Below, in pieces: positions 16,951 through 25,367 of a stretch of 64,000 bases of DNA. Positions within the stretch are counted from its first letter, which is position 1; each line of letters starts with the position of its first letter. Below the pieces are notes generated by a model, which saw nothing but the letters and a program-made list of their open reading frames with translations, did not search any database and was not told where the DNA came from. Made by a program: the position numbers and the translations under genes. Source of the stretch: Fimbriimonadaceae bacterium (GTDB lineage: Bacteria; Armatimonadota; Fimbriimonadia; Fimbriimonadales; Fimbriimonadaceae); NCBI GenBank assembly GCA_019694835.1, contig JAIBBE010000022.1:62001-126000 (forward strand). Direction: 5' to 3'.

Positions 16951-18714
16951 ATGAGTGAACTAAAGACGTGCTTTAAGCGAGTCGACTACGACCTGTCCGG
17001 GCTGTTGCACTACCTCGATATCGGGGACATTGGGCTGCCGGACATTCAGCGGCCGTTCGTATGGAAGAACGCGAAGGTGCGCGACCTGTTCGACTCGATG
17101 TACCGTGGCTTTCCCGTTGGATACCTCCTCTTCTGGGAAAACGGGCAGCCGAACGGATCGAGGCAGATCGGGGTCGGAGACCATGCCCACGCTGTGGCAT
17201 CGCGACTGATCGTCGACGGCCAACAGCGCTTGACCTCGCTCTACGCGGTGTTCCGGGGGAACCCCGTGCTCGACGACGATTACAGCGAACGGCGGATCGA
17301 GATTGCGTTCCGCCCTCGGGACGGCAAGTTCGAGGTGGCAGACGCCGCCATTCGCCGGGACCCCGAGTGGATTCCCAACATCTCCGAGCTATGGGCGAAA
17401 GGCAAGTCCAGCTACACGATGGTGAAGGGCTTCCTGACCAGCTTGAAGAGCAAGGTCGACCTCTCGGAAGAGGAAGAAGAGCAGATCAGCCATAACTTGG
17501 ACCGGCTGTTCGACCTTCAGAAGTATCCGTTCACGGCGCTGGAGATAGCGTCCTCGGTCGACGAAGAGCAGGTGGCCGATATCTTCGTGCGCATCAATAG
17601 TGAGGGAGTAACGCTCAACCAGGCCGACTTTATCCTTACGCTGTTGTCGGTGTTCTGGGACGAGGGCCGCGCCGCGCTCGAAACCTTCTGTCAGAAGTCG
17701 CGCCAGCCGGTTGGACCGGGCGCGCCGCCATCACCCTTCAATCACTTCATCCACCCTGACCCCGATCAGCTCTTGCGTGTCTCGGTCGCGTTGGGCTTCC
17801 GGCGGGGACGCTTGAAGAGCGTGTACCAAGTCCTTCGCGGCAAAGACCTAGAAACCGACTCGTTTTCTGCTGAGAGACGGGAGGAGCAATTCGCCATCCT
17901 GCGAAATGCGCAATCGGCGGTCCTCGACATGAAGCACTGGCACCAGTTCTTTAGCGCTCTCGTGGGTGCGGGGTTCCGAACCGGAGGAATGATCTCGTCG
18001 CAGAATGCCCTGCTCTACGCCTACGCCTTTTATCTCATTGGCCGGCTACGATGCGGCCTTGAGGAGCACCGTCTGCAGAAGCTCATCGGTCGGTGGTTCT
18101 TCTTCGCGACGCTCACCGGCCGGTATTCGAGCTCTCCGGAGACGGTGATGGACAGCGACCTCAACCGCATCGGCGGGCTGCAAGACGCATCGGAGTTTGT
18201 GGCCGTGCTCGAGGGTGCGATGGAGAGTGTCCTGACGAACGACTATTGGACCATCACGCTTCCGGTGTCTCTGGAGAGCTCGTCCGCACGGAGTCCGCAA
18301 CTGTTCGCATATATGGCGGCGCAGAATCGGCTGTCGGCGCCGGTCCTTTTCTCGCACAAGAAGGTGGGTGACCTCTTAGACCCCTCGGTGAGATCGACGA
18401 AGCAAGCCCTTGAACGGCATCACCTCTTTCCCCGTGCCTGGCTGGAATCCCAAGGCGAGACGGACCTCAAGGTCATCAATCAGCTAGCGAATTTCGCCCT
18501 TCTCGAATGGCCCGAGAACATCTCGATCAGCGATGATCCACCGAGCGTTTACGTTCCCAAACTCAGGGGTCGATTTGAGTTGAAGGAGTGGCAGAACATG
18601 CACGAGACTCATGCGTTGCCGGACAGATGGGAAATGATGGCGTACACGGATTTTCTCGAAGCGCGCAGGCGGCTCATGGCTCACATCATACGGCGGGGCT
18701 ACGAAAGCCTGTGA
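16951..18714 (+). CDS. DUF262/DUF1524 protein, GmrSD-like HNH nuclease
   Basis: 587 residues, ATG 16951 after a GCGAGGGATCC ribosome-binding stretch. The N-terminal DUF262 domain carries DIQRPFVW (residues 31-38) and DGQQRLTSL (residues 89-97), motifs linked to nucleotide-driven control in GmrSD. The C-terminus has ERHHLFPR near residue 487 and VINQLANFALLEW, an HNH (DUF1524) nuclease. Both halves sit in one chain, as in single-chain type IV restriction enzymes that attack modified DNA. It lies in line with the methyltransferase operon but is separated from it by the TIR/PDxK pair. The next gene starts 19 bases downstream. Confidence 0.88.
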   Translation: MSELKTCFKRVDYDLSGLLHYLDIGDIGLPDIQRPFVWKNAKVRDLFDSMYRGFPVGYLLFWENGQPNGSRQIGVGDHAHAVASRLIVDGQQRLTSLYAVFRGNPVLDDDYSERRIEIAFRPRDGKFEVADAAIRRDPEWIPNISELWAKGKSSYTMVKGFLTSLKSKVDLSEEEEEQISHNLDRLFDLQKYPFTALEIASSVDEEQVADIFVRINSEGVTLNQADFILTLLSVFWDEGRAALETFCQKSRQPVGPGAPPSPFNHFIHPDPDQLLRVSVALGFRRGRLKSVYQVLRGKDLETDSFSAERREEQFAILRNAQSAVLDMKHWHQFFSALVGAGFRTGGMISSQNALLYAYAFYLIGRLRCGLEEHRLQKLIGRWFFFATLTGRYSSSPETVMDSDLNRIGGLQDASEFVAVLEGAMESVLTNDYWTITLPVSLESSSARSPQLFAYMAAQNRLSAPVLFSHKKVGDLLDPSVRSTKQALERHHLFPRAWLESQGETDLKVINQLANFALLEWPENISISDDPPSVYVPKLRGRFELKEWQNMHETHALPDRWEMMAYTDFLEARRRLMAHIIRRGYESL

Positions 18715-18733
18715 CATATTCTCACATTAGTTC

Positions 18734-19132
18734 ATGAGCGCTGACTTTTTCCCCTCCCGTCCCAACGCCAATCCGACCATCTATGCGTACGAGGACACGA
18801 ACCCGCAGTACGCAGGGCTGCTCAAGGTCGGTTACACGACCTTGAATGCTGCCGTCCGGGTGGCTCAGCAGAATCCGACGCTGAGGCCGGGCGAACTGCC
18901 GTATCGAATCGTGCTCGAAGAATCGGCGATGCGCAACGACGGCTCGGCCTTCACCGATCGCGACGTGCACCGCTGCTCCGCAAGCGGGGGCTTCTCAATC
19001 CGGAAGGCGAGTGGTTCAAGTGCACGCCCGAAGATGTGCGGGCAGCCATCCTCGCGCTGGTCGATGGGAAGGAGAACGAGGAAAATCGGACCCGAACTTT
19101 CCCGATGCGCCCCGAGCAGGTGCGCGCGGTAG
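18734..19132 (+). pseudogene. GIY-YIG (T5orf172) nuclease segment, frameshifted from the helicase
   Basis: ATG 18734 opens a frame reading IYAYEDTNPQYAGLLKVGYT, then FTDRDVHR, as in T5orf172 GIY-YIG domains. After position about 18971 this frame turns to nonsense (CSASGGFSI). The +1 frame reads LLRKRGLLNPEGEWFKCTPE and runs straight into the helicase. One missing base near 18971-18974 (GC where GCC would restore the frame) explains this. The undamaged gene would be 18734-21252, about 839 residues. The break may be a true mutation, a phase-variable switch or a sequencing error; no long homopolymer is present there, which argues somewhat against slippage. Confidence 0.75.
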
Positions 19133-21252
19133 AGAAGACGGCGGCGTACTTTGCCCAAGCTATGGGGGAGCAACCCGATAAGCCTCCCCACTTCCTGTGG
19201 AATGCCAAGATGCGGTTCGGGAAGACCTTCGCGTCCTACGAACTCGCCAAGCGCATGGGCTGGAAGCGTATCCTCGTCCTGACCTTCAAACCGGCCGTCC
19301 AGAGTGCGTGGGAAGAGGACCTCAAGACGCATACCGACTTCGAGGGCTGGCAGTTCATCAGCCGGGGCGGTCTCTCGTACGAAGACGCCGACAAAGACCG
19401 ACCGTTCGTGTGCTTCGGCTCGTTCCAGGACTTCCTGGGAAAGAACCCAAGCACGGGCGGCATCAAGACGAAGAACGAATGGGTGCACGCCATCAACTGG
19501 GACATGGTCGTCCTGGACGAATATCACTACGGCGCGTGGCGCGAGAACGCTAAGGACCTATTCGAAGGTGAGGACCAAGGTCAACTCGACTTCGAAGAAG
19601 GCGAGGGTATCGGCTACTTCGACGAGGGCCTGATGCCGATTACCACGCGGGCCTATCTGTACCTGTCGGGGACGCCGTTCCGAGCGATCGCTTCCGGCGA
19701 GTTCATCGAAGAACAGATCTTCAATTGGACCTATACCGACGAGCAGCGCGCGAAGTCGCAGTGGGAGGGCGAGAACAACCCCTACGCCTCGCTGCCGCGC
19801 ATGGTGCTCATGACGTACCAGTTGCCGGACGAGATACGCGATGTGGCCTTGCGCGGAGAGTTCGATGGCTTCGACCTCAACGCGTTCTTCGACGCGTCCG
19901 GACGCGGCGATAACGCGAAGTTCAAGTACGAAGAGGAAGTGCAAAAGTGGCTCGACCTGATTCGAGGGGCGTTCGCCCCCGCGACGGTCGATAACCTGAA
20001 GCTCGGTGCCGAAAAGCCGCCGATGCCGTTTTCGGACATCCGCCTGCTGGGCGTGCTGTCGCATACGGTCTGGTTCTTGCCGGGCGTGGCGGCTTGCCAC
20101 GCGATGTCCAACCTCCTGAAGAAGCGGCAGAACCAGTTTTATCGCGATTACAAGGTCATTGTCGCGGCGGGCTCGGGTGCGGGCGGCGGTGCGGCGGCGC
20201 TGGGTCCGGTCCTACGCGAGATGGACGATCCGCTGGCGACGAAGACGATTACCTTGACGTGCGGCAAACTAACGACGGGCGTGACCGTGCGCCCTTGGAC
20301 GGGAATCCTCATGCTGCGGAGCACATCGAGTACGGAGACGTACTTCCAGGCAGCGTTCCGCGTACAGTCTCCCTGGACCGTTTGGAACCCCGACGGGACA
20401 AGCCCGAACGAGGAAGCGATTCTCAAAGAGGATTGCTACGTGTTTGACTTTGCCCCCGACCGGGCGCTCCGGCAGATATCGGACATCAGCTGCCGGCTCA
20501 ATCTGGACGAAGCCGTCAGCGCGGAGAAGAAGGTATCGGAGTTCATCGACTTTCTTCCTGTGCTGGCGTACGACGGCAGTTCGATGCGCCAGATCGACGC
20601 TGCGGGCATTCTCGACATGGCGATGAGTGGCACCACCGCCACGCTGCTCGCACGCCGCTGGGAGAGCGCCTTGCTGGTGAACGTGGACAACGACACCTTA
20701 AAGCGCTTGATGGCAAACAAAGAAGCGATGGACGCGCTGATGGGTATCGAAGGGTTCCGCAGCTTGAACCAAGAGATCGAGACGATCATCAACAAATCCG
20801 AAGCGGTGAAGAAGGCCAAAAAGGACGCTAACGACCGGGAGCTAACGAAAGCGGAGAAGAAGGAGCTTTCAGACGAAGAGAAGGAGTACAAAACCAAGCG
20901 AAAGCAGATTCAGGAAAAGCTAATCAAGTTCGCCACCCGCATCCCGGTGTTCATGTACCTGACCGACTATCGCGAGCGAACGCTCAAGGACGTGATCACC
21001 AAACTGGAGCCTTCGCTCTTCAAGCGGGTTACCGGGTTGGTGGTGAAGGACTTCGAACTGCTCGTGAGTTTGGGGCTATTCAATAGCGCGCTCATGAACG
21101 ACGCGGTGTACAAGTTCAAGCGATACGAGGATTCGAGTTTGGTTTACACGGGGATCGACAAGCACCACGAGGATCAGATTGGGCTGTATGACACCGTCAT
21201 CAGCCGGGCCGATGCTTTGCAGATCTTCGAAAACGTCAGTCATCCGCCGTAA
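19036..21252 (+). CDS. Superfamily 2 DEAD/DEAH helicase-translocase (C-terminal part of GIY-YIG fusion)
   Basis: 738 residues if read from GTG 19036; coding in this frame clearly begins earlier, inside the GIY-YIG domain. KMRFGKTFASYE near residues 57-68 is the Walker A region, VVLDEYHYG near 158-166 is the DExH box, and YLSGTPF near 210 is motif III. TFTYFQAAFRVQSP-like sequence near residue 435 (TETYFQAAFRVQSPW) is motif VI with its Arg. A lysine-rich helical stretch (residues about 590-640) precedes a C-terminal domain. Such fusions act as the restriction and translocation arm of methyltransferase systems. The frameshift upstream would leave it without its nuclease unless repaired or bypassed. 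Confidence 0.85.
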   Translation: MRAAILALVDGKENEENRTRTFPMRPEQVRAVEKTAAYFAQAMGEQPDKPPHFLWNAKMRFGKTFASYELAKRMGWKRILVLTFKPAVQSAWEEDLKTHTDFEGWQFISRGGLSYEDADKDRPFVCFGSFQDFLGKNPSTGGIKTKNEWVHAINWDMVVLDEYHYGAWRENAKDLFEGEDQGQLDFEEGEGIGYFDEGLMPITTRAYLYLSGTPFRAIASGEFIEEQIFNWTYTDEQRAKSQWEGENNPYASLPRMVLMTYQLPDEIRDVALRGEFDGFDLNAFFDASGRGDNAKFKYEEEVQKWLDLIRGAFAPATVDNLKLGAEKPPMPFSDIRLLGVLSHTVWFLPGVAACHAMSNLLKKRQNQFYRDYKVIVAAGSGAGGGAAALGPVLREMDDPLATKTITLTCGKLTTGVTVRPWTGILMLRSTSSTETYFQAAFRVQSPWTVWNPDGTSPNEEAILKEDCYVFDFAPDRALRQISDISCRLNLDEAVSAEKKVSEFIDFLPVLAYDGSSMRQIDAAGILDMAMSGTTATLLARRWESALLVNVDNDTLKRLMANKEAMDALMGIEGFRSLNQEIETIINKSEAVKKAKKDANDRELTKAEKKELSDEEKEYKTKRKQIQEKLIKFATRIPVFMYLTDYRERTLKDVITKLEPSLFKRVTGLVVKDFELLVSLGLFNSALMNDAVYKFKRYEDSSLVYTGIDKHHEDQIGLYDTVISRADALQIFENVSHPP

Positions 21253-21466
21253 GTTCGGGCATTTTCAGGTTGCGGTGAATCGGACTACGGCGAGCGGCGG
21301 TGGGTTTATCACGCGTGCTTCGATCCGGCGGCGTTGGAGGGGGAGGTTCGGGGGTTGCGCATGAGGCATCTGTTCCAGCAGAAGCCATAATCCTTTCCAT
21401 GACCCGCTGGCTCTCCTTGAGTCGAAGAGCGACGATATCGCGGCGCTGTGCCGACGCTACGGCGTT

Positions 21467-21703
21467 TTGCGGCTGCGCGTTCTTGGCAGCGCGGTGCGGT
21501 TGGATTGGGATGCGGAGACGAGCGACTTCCATTTCTTGGTGGAACTGGAGCCTATGCGTAGCCTGTTGGACCTGGGCGGGCTGCAATATGACCTCCAAGA
21601 GCTTCTCGGTCGGCGGGTGGATGTCGTGGAGTGGCATGCAGCCAAGAAACCACTTTTCCGCCAGGTGGCTGAGGCGCTTGCTCAGGAGGTCTATGGGACC
21701 TGA
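21467..21703 (+). CDS. MNT-type nucleotidyltransferase-like protein, degenerate
   Basis: 78 residues from TTG 21467. GSAVRLDWDAETSDFHFLVE near the start matches the minimal nucleotidyltransferase pattern GSxxR...SDxD, but the second Asp is His, so catalysis is doubtful. GRRVDVVEW and AQEVYGT fit the rest of the family. Coding similarity continues upstream in the same frame to 21401 (DPLALLESKSDDIAALCRR), where ATG 21399 is out of frame by one base. One missing base just after that ATG would restore a 101-residue protein, so this may be a recent frameshift. No HEPN partner of the MntA/HepT type follows; a zeta-like kinase does. Confidence 0.65.
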   Translation: MRLRVLGSAVRLDWDAETSDFHFLVELEPMRSLLDLGGLQYDLQELLGRRVDVVEWHAAKKPLFRQVAEALAQEVYGT

Positions 21704-21772
21704 ATGTGGGGATCGCCTCGTGCCGCAGGGAGACTTTGGGATGCCGAGGAGGCGGCTGGCAAGGTCTTGGGC

Positions 21773-22285
21773 GTGAAGTCGATTTTGATTCTCGCTGGAC
21801 CCAATGGCGCGGGAAAGACCACCTTCGCGAGGGAGTTCCTTCCCGGAGAAGCCGGGTGCCCACATTTCGTCAATGCCGATCTCATAGCGGCCGGGTTGTC
21901 GCCTTTTGCTCCTGAAGCAGTACAGGTTCAGGCGGGTCGGTTGATGCTCACTCGGATCGAGGAATTGGTCCGGGCAGACCTCAGTTTTGGGTTTGAGACG
22001 ACGCTTGCAGGAAGGTCGTACGCACCGATGATCCGACGCTGGCAGTCGAGCGAGTATCGCGTCCAACTGATCTTCCTCAAGCTGAGTTCGCCCGAGCTTG
22101 CCATCGAGCGAGTCAGACAACGCGTCCAGGAGGGTGGGCATGACGTCCCCGAGCCGGTGATTAGGCGTCGCTATTCAGCGGGCTGGACGAACTTCCTGGA
22201 GGTCTACCGAGATCTTGTCGATCAATGGATTCTGTACGACAATTCAGGCGAAGAGCCCTTGCGGCTCGAGGAAGGGAGGCGATGA
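21773..22285 (+). CDS. Zeta-toxin-like P-loop kinase
   Basis: 170 residues from GTG 21773 (ATG 21704 in the same frame is possible but adds 23 residues of low quality). ILILAGPNGAGKTTFAREFL is the Walker A of zeta-toxin and related ATPases. FVNADLIAAGLSPF holds the Asp of the substrate site, and FGFETTLAGRSY the conserved E-T-T. RVRQRVQEGGHDVPEPVIRRR carries the Arg-rich lid. Zeta toxins phosphorylate UDP-N-acetylglucosamine, but many chromosomal members of this subfamily are of unknown target. It overlaps the next small gene by ATGA, a typical toxin-antitoxin arrangement. Confidence 0.85.
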   Translation: MKSILILAGPNGAGKTTFAREFLPGEAGCPHFVNADLIAAGLSPFAPEAVQVQAGRLMLTRIEELVRADLSFGFETTLAGRSYAPMIRRWQSSEYRVQLIFLKLSSPELAIERVRQRVQEGGHDVPEPVIRRRYSAGWTNFLEVYRDLVDQWILYDNSGEEPLRLEEGRR

Positions 22286-22482
22286 CCGGACGGGTGACGG
22301 ATTTGGAAATGGAGTGGTTCCGCAAGGCGACTGAAGCGGCGTTGCGGCGGGCGGCTGTTCAAGCTCGGGAACGGGCACGAGCGAGAAGGACTAGGATCGT
22401 AGTGCTTCGCGACGGGCAGGTGGTTCTCCTCGACCCCGATCTGAACTCGCCCACTATTGAACAAAGGCAAGACCCTTCATGA
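22282..22482 (+). CDS. Small partner of zeta-like kinase, possible antitoxin
   Basis: 66 residues, ATG 22282 sharing ATGA with the kinase stop; GGAAGGGAGGC immediately upstream is a good ribosome-binding site. The first half is a charged helix rich in Arg and Ala (ALRRAAVQARERARARR), the second a short strand pair (IVVLRDGQVVLLDPD). Not recognised by family; a role as cognate antitoxin rests on context only. Confidence 0.7.
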   Translation: MTGRVTDLEMEWFRKATEAALRRAAVQARERARARRTRIVVLRDGQVVLLDPDLNSPTIEQRQDPS

Positions 22483-22498
22483 GCCAAGACTTCGGGGC

Positions 22499-22917
22499 GA
22501 GGGGAGCGCCGGACCGTACCACTGGCGTCCCGCCGGCATTCGGGAACCCTGCTGATTCTCGCCTGGACCTCTCCCCAACCCCTCTCCTCCGCCGCCGCTG
22601 CTTCGGTTGTCAAAGGCTTGTGGGCGCAGGAGAGGGAGCCGGACCGGAGCCCCTCGCTACGAACCCCTCTACCCGCCATTCATCGGGGAGAGGGGAGCGC
22701 CATACCGTACCGCTGGCGTCCCGCCGGCATTCGGGAACCCTGCTGATTCTCGCCTGGACCTCTCCCCAACCCTCTCCTCCGCCGCCGCTGCTTCGGTTGT
22801 CAAAGGCTTGCAGGCGCAGGAGAGGGAGCCGGACCCGGGTTTCTCGCGCCTGCTGATTCTCGCCTGGACCTCTCCCCAACCCTCTCCTCCGCCGCCACTG
22901 CTTCCGATGCCGAGGCG
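22499..22917. repeat. Tandem intergenic repeats (two full units plus a partial)
   Basis: Units start at 22499 and 22690 (period 191), with a partial one from 22849. Each holds GAGGGGAGCGCC, a stretch like GTACCGCTGGCGTCCCGCC, TGCTGATTCTCGCCTGG and CTCTCCTCCGCCGCC. A further copy lies at 24222-24442 and a related palindrome at 25368. This fills the 22483-22981 gap; no convincing gene is seen in it, though open frames exist because of composition. Confidence 0.85.
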
Positions 22918-22981
22918 GTGGGCGGCGTAGGAGGAGGTACGGCGCCTTTTACCCCTCAAATCCCCCTCGGAACTACGAGCC

Positions 22982-23719
22982 CTACTTGACTCGAGAAGGG
23001 AGATTACCAACCGAGACCCACGTTGGATCTTGGGGGTCGGGTTCGGCGGTCGTGCCGAGCACGAGGGGGCCGGTCTTGCGGGTCGGATTGGCGATCAATT
23101 GGCCGCCACCCTTTCGGAAGTCGAAGACGGCGACGAGGTGCGTTTCGCGGCCATGCAGACGGCGGTTCCTTGTGCGACGGATGTTTGCTTCGGATCGCGC
23201 TGCCGACCACAGACGAATCTCTGCGATCGAACCGATGAACCGGCACGGCTTGCCTTCTTGATCCACCAGGTTGCTGCTGCCGATCCACATCGGCAGGTCA
23301 TTGGGTAGAAGCGGCGAGCCCGTCGGACGAGTCGTGACGAGCTTGCCATCGACATAAAGTTTCGCCTTGCTGAGCGAGCGCGCGTAGGCGACATGAATCC
23401 ACTTACCGAGCGGGAGAATCGGCTTGTCGGCGTGACCGGGGACGAGGTCGGTGCCGTGGAGACGATGATTCGGGCGGTCGAGCACCGTCAACTCGTACCC
23501 GGTCGTTTCCCAGTTCTTACTGACGACCATCGCAAAGGTCCGATTGACGATCGTCTCATCCAACTTCAACCACGCTTCGATGGTGAGCTCGTCGGTCAAT
23601 CGCAACGCCGGACAGTCCGCGACCCAGGCACAAGTGTTGCCGTCGAATTGGAGCGCGGCGGCGGCGCGGGTTGTCCACAAGGCCAATATGGCAAGAACCA
23701 TGCCCAAGTATGTTCGCAT
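22982..23719 (-). CDS. Secreted LamG/concanavalin-like domain protein
   Basis: 245 residues, ATG 23719, chosen because a signal peptide follows directly (MRTYLGMVLAILALWTTRAAA). The mature part is a LamG/laminin-G-like jelly roll: ALQFDGNTCAWV, LTDELTIEAWLKLDE, GKWIHVAYARS, KLYVDGKLVTTR, and FIGSIAEIRLWSAARSEANI are its usual strands. Such domains bind carbohydrates or other ligands outside the cell. No catalytic domain or anchor is attached. It sits alone, in opposite orientation to its neighbours, between repeat clusters. Confidence 0.85.
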   Translation of the reverse strand: MRTYLGMVLAILALWTTRAAAALQFDGNTCAWVADCPALRLTDELTIEAWLKLDETIVNRTFAMVVSKNWETTGYELTVLDRPNHRLHGTDLVPGHADKPILPLGKWIHVAYARSLSKAKLYVDGKLVTTRPTGSPLLPNDLPMWIGSSNLVDQEGKPCRFIGSIAEIRLWSAARSEANIRRTRNRRLHGRETHLVAVFDFRKGGGQLIANPTRKTGPLVLGTTAEPDPQDPTWVSVGNLPSRVK

Positions 23720-23930
23720 AGGCCGCACTTCGTCCAGAGCGTCCGGGCAAGCTGAGGGGCCGCTGGCCTTGGCGATGTGGCCCACTCGACGTGGGATGGA
23801 CAGTGAGGGCACGGGCCGAACGTGCCGGTGGATCAAGTACGCGGTTTCAGAAATCGCCATTCGTACGTGAACACCAACTCGCAGTACGCTGGGGGCTTGG
23901 GCCAACCCTCCTCATGGGTAAGCTCCCGGC

Positions 23931-24182
23931 ATGAGCCCAGACTTCGAGCTCGGAGACGTGATCTTGCAGGAGCGACCCATCGCGGGGATTCCTTATCAGA
24001 CAGGGCTTTGGGTGGTGTGCGATCTCAGCGAGGCGCGTGCGTGGATTTCGCTATGCGGCGGTATGGTCGACGGCAAGCTGGCGGGGATTGCGAATTGGTA
24101 CGAGATTTCGCGTGAAGACCTCTGTGCGTTTTCACCGACGCCAGAGAAGGCGTTGATTCGTGGTTCGCGGGACGACGTTTAG
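23931..24182 (+). CDS. Small hypothetical protein
   Basis: 83 residues from ATG 23931. The sequence has mixed hydrophobic strands (GIPYQTGLWVVCDLSEARAWISL) and a plausible globular composition; no family recognised and no signal peptide. The upstream 210 bases hold no clear promoter. It is followed by a repeat copy. Real gene status is likely but unproven. Confidence 0.55.
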   Translation: MSPDFELGDVILQERPIAGIPYQTGLWVVCDLSEARAWISLCGGMVDGKLAGIANWYEISREDLCAFSPTPEKALIRGSRDDV

Positions 24183-24221
24183 GCGTTAGTCGGGCAAGCT
24201 TTCACCCACAGTTCCTCTCTA

Positions 24222-24442
24222 CGCCATTCATCGGGGAGAGGGGAGCGCCGGACCGTACCGCTGGCGTCCCGCCGGCATTCAGGGAACCGTTCGCCTGCTG
24301 GTTCTCGCCTGGACCTCTCCCCAACCCTCTCCTCCGCCGCCCCTGCTTCGGTTGGCAAAGGCTTGTGGGCGCAGGAGAGGGAGCGGGACCGGAGCCCCTC
24401 ACCTCGAGCCCCTCTTCCCGCCATTCATCGGGGCGAGGGGAG
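24222..24442. repeat. Dispersed copy of the 22499 repeat unit
   Basis: Begins CGCCATTCATCGGGGAGAG and contains the same order of blocks as the units at 22499 and 22690, including GAGGGGAGCGCC at 24238, with scattered substitutions and a small insertion near 24290. It ends with another CATTCATCGGGG block. Confidence 0.85.
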
Positions 24443-24595
24443 TTGGGGAGTGCACAATACACATTTTCAGAAAAATCGTGACATGTGCCCTAAAGACCAC
24501 TAACTGCACCTCCGACATAACAAATACCGGCAAACCGAGGAACGCCGAAAAGGCGATTTCGAAGAGCCAGAATAAAATAAGGAGGTAACAGTCTA
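24443..24595 (+). promoter_or_regulatory. AT-rich leader with strong Shine-Dalgarno for a TTG start
   Basis: This 150-base stretch is much richer in A/T than the repeat before it and presumably carries the promoter of the next gene, although I cannot fix -35/-10 boxes. AAGGAGG at 24579-24585 is a near-perfect ribosome-binding site lying 10 bases before TTG 24596, which decides that start over ATG 24614. Confidence 0.6.
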
Positions 24596-25306
24596 TTGAA
24601 GGCTAAGCTATCCATGGCGTTCCTTGACCTCAGAGGCAAGGACGGGCCTGTCGTGATTCGGAAAGGGCGGAATGGGCTCATGCTTACCCCGCACGTAACC
24701 CCGAAAAACCCGCGAACTTCTGCGCAGCGCGAAGTGAGAAACAACCTCACGAAGTCTGCCAAGACGTTCGAGAGTTTGACGACGGCTCAGGCCGATGCGT
24801 GGCGCGACTATGCTAGCTCGTTGACGGTTAAGGATCCGATCACGGGTATGTCGTATGAGCCGACGGCGATCAGCGTGTTCGTAGGACTTTCTTCGAAATT
24901 CCTGCAGCTGAATCCCACCGGAACCATTCCGGTCACGCCGCCCACCAGCGATTTCCTGGGTGACACGATCAAGCTGGAAGCGCAAAGCGAAACTCCGGGC
25001 ATCATTCAGTTCCAGGCAACTGGGGCGAATGCGGCTGGCGTTACGACTGAAGTGCTGCTGCAACGATTGCCCAGTCGCAATCGCACGCCGAATGACAAGG
25101 CCTACGAGCACGCCGGCTTTAAGGCGTTCACGTCGGGTTCGTTGACGTTAGACGTCGATGTGACTGCTGGCTACTATGCTGCAGCCTATCGGTTCGTGAA
25201 GACGTCGACCGGCCAGATGACCGAGTTCGTCCCGCTGCCGGTATTCCCGGTATCGTTCTCGATCGAGAGCGGCAATGCGAAACCGGCGAAGAAGAAAGCT
25301 GCGTAG
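24596..25306 (+). CDS. Unrecognised protein, family shared with 9522-10172 and 1-68
   Basis: 236 residues from TTG 24596, supported by AAGGAGG 10 bases upstream. It aligns with the 9522-10172 product from start (KLSMAFLDLRGKDG) to end. The N-terminal third is basic with NPRTSAQREVRNNL and LTTAQADAWRDYA; the middle reads FVGLSSKFLQLNPTGTIPV; the C-terminal third is beta-rich (YYAAAYRFVKTSTGQM) and ends in a Lys-rich tail (AKPAKKKAA). No signal peptide. The NPRT-x-AQ block recalls small phage structural proteins, but no phage module surrounds it. Three copies in 25 kb suggest duplication, or use in several accessory loci. Confidence 0.8.
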   Translation: MKAKLSMAFLDLRGKDGPVVIRKGRNGLMLTPHVTPKNPRTSAQREVRNNLTKSAKTFESLTTAQADAWRDYASSLTVKDPITGMSYEPTAISVFVGLSSKFLQLNPTGTIPVTPPTSDFLGDTIKLEAQSETPGIIQFQATGANAAGVTTEVLLQRLPSRNRTPNDKAYEHAGFKAFTSGSLTLDVDVTAGYYAAAYRFVKTSTGQMTEFVPLPVFPVSFSIESGNAKPAKKKAA

Positions 25307-25331
25307 CTCTCTTAACTCGGAACGTGGCTAC

Positions 25332-25358
25332 GCCGGGGTGCAGGATCATCACCCCGGC
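25332..25358 (+). terminator. Hairpin after 24596-25306 gene
   Basis: GCCGGGGTG (25332-25340) pairs perfectly with CACCCCGGC (25350-25358) around a 9-base loop, 25 bases after the stop. The following bases are pyrimidine-rich but not a clean U tract, so termination is probable rather than certain. Confidence 0.55.
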
Positions 25359-25367
25359 CTCTCCGTT

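Noticed and set aside
21300..21776. 158-codon frame around the MNT gene, ATG 21399 frame
   Set aside because: Product is Trp, Ser and Cys rich without pattern; the MNT-like frame is the coding one.
22499..22917. Possible CRISPR array
   Set aside because: Repeat period is 191 bases with full-length unit similarity and no short repeat/spacer alternation; no cas genes nearby.
9522..25306. Prophage suspected from the virion-like protein family and the S74 fibre
   Set aside because: No capsid, terminase, portal, tail or integrase gene is present; S74 and the repeated family sit among secreted or accessory genes.
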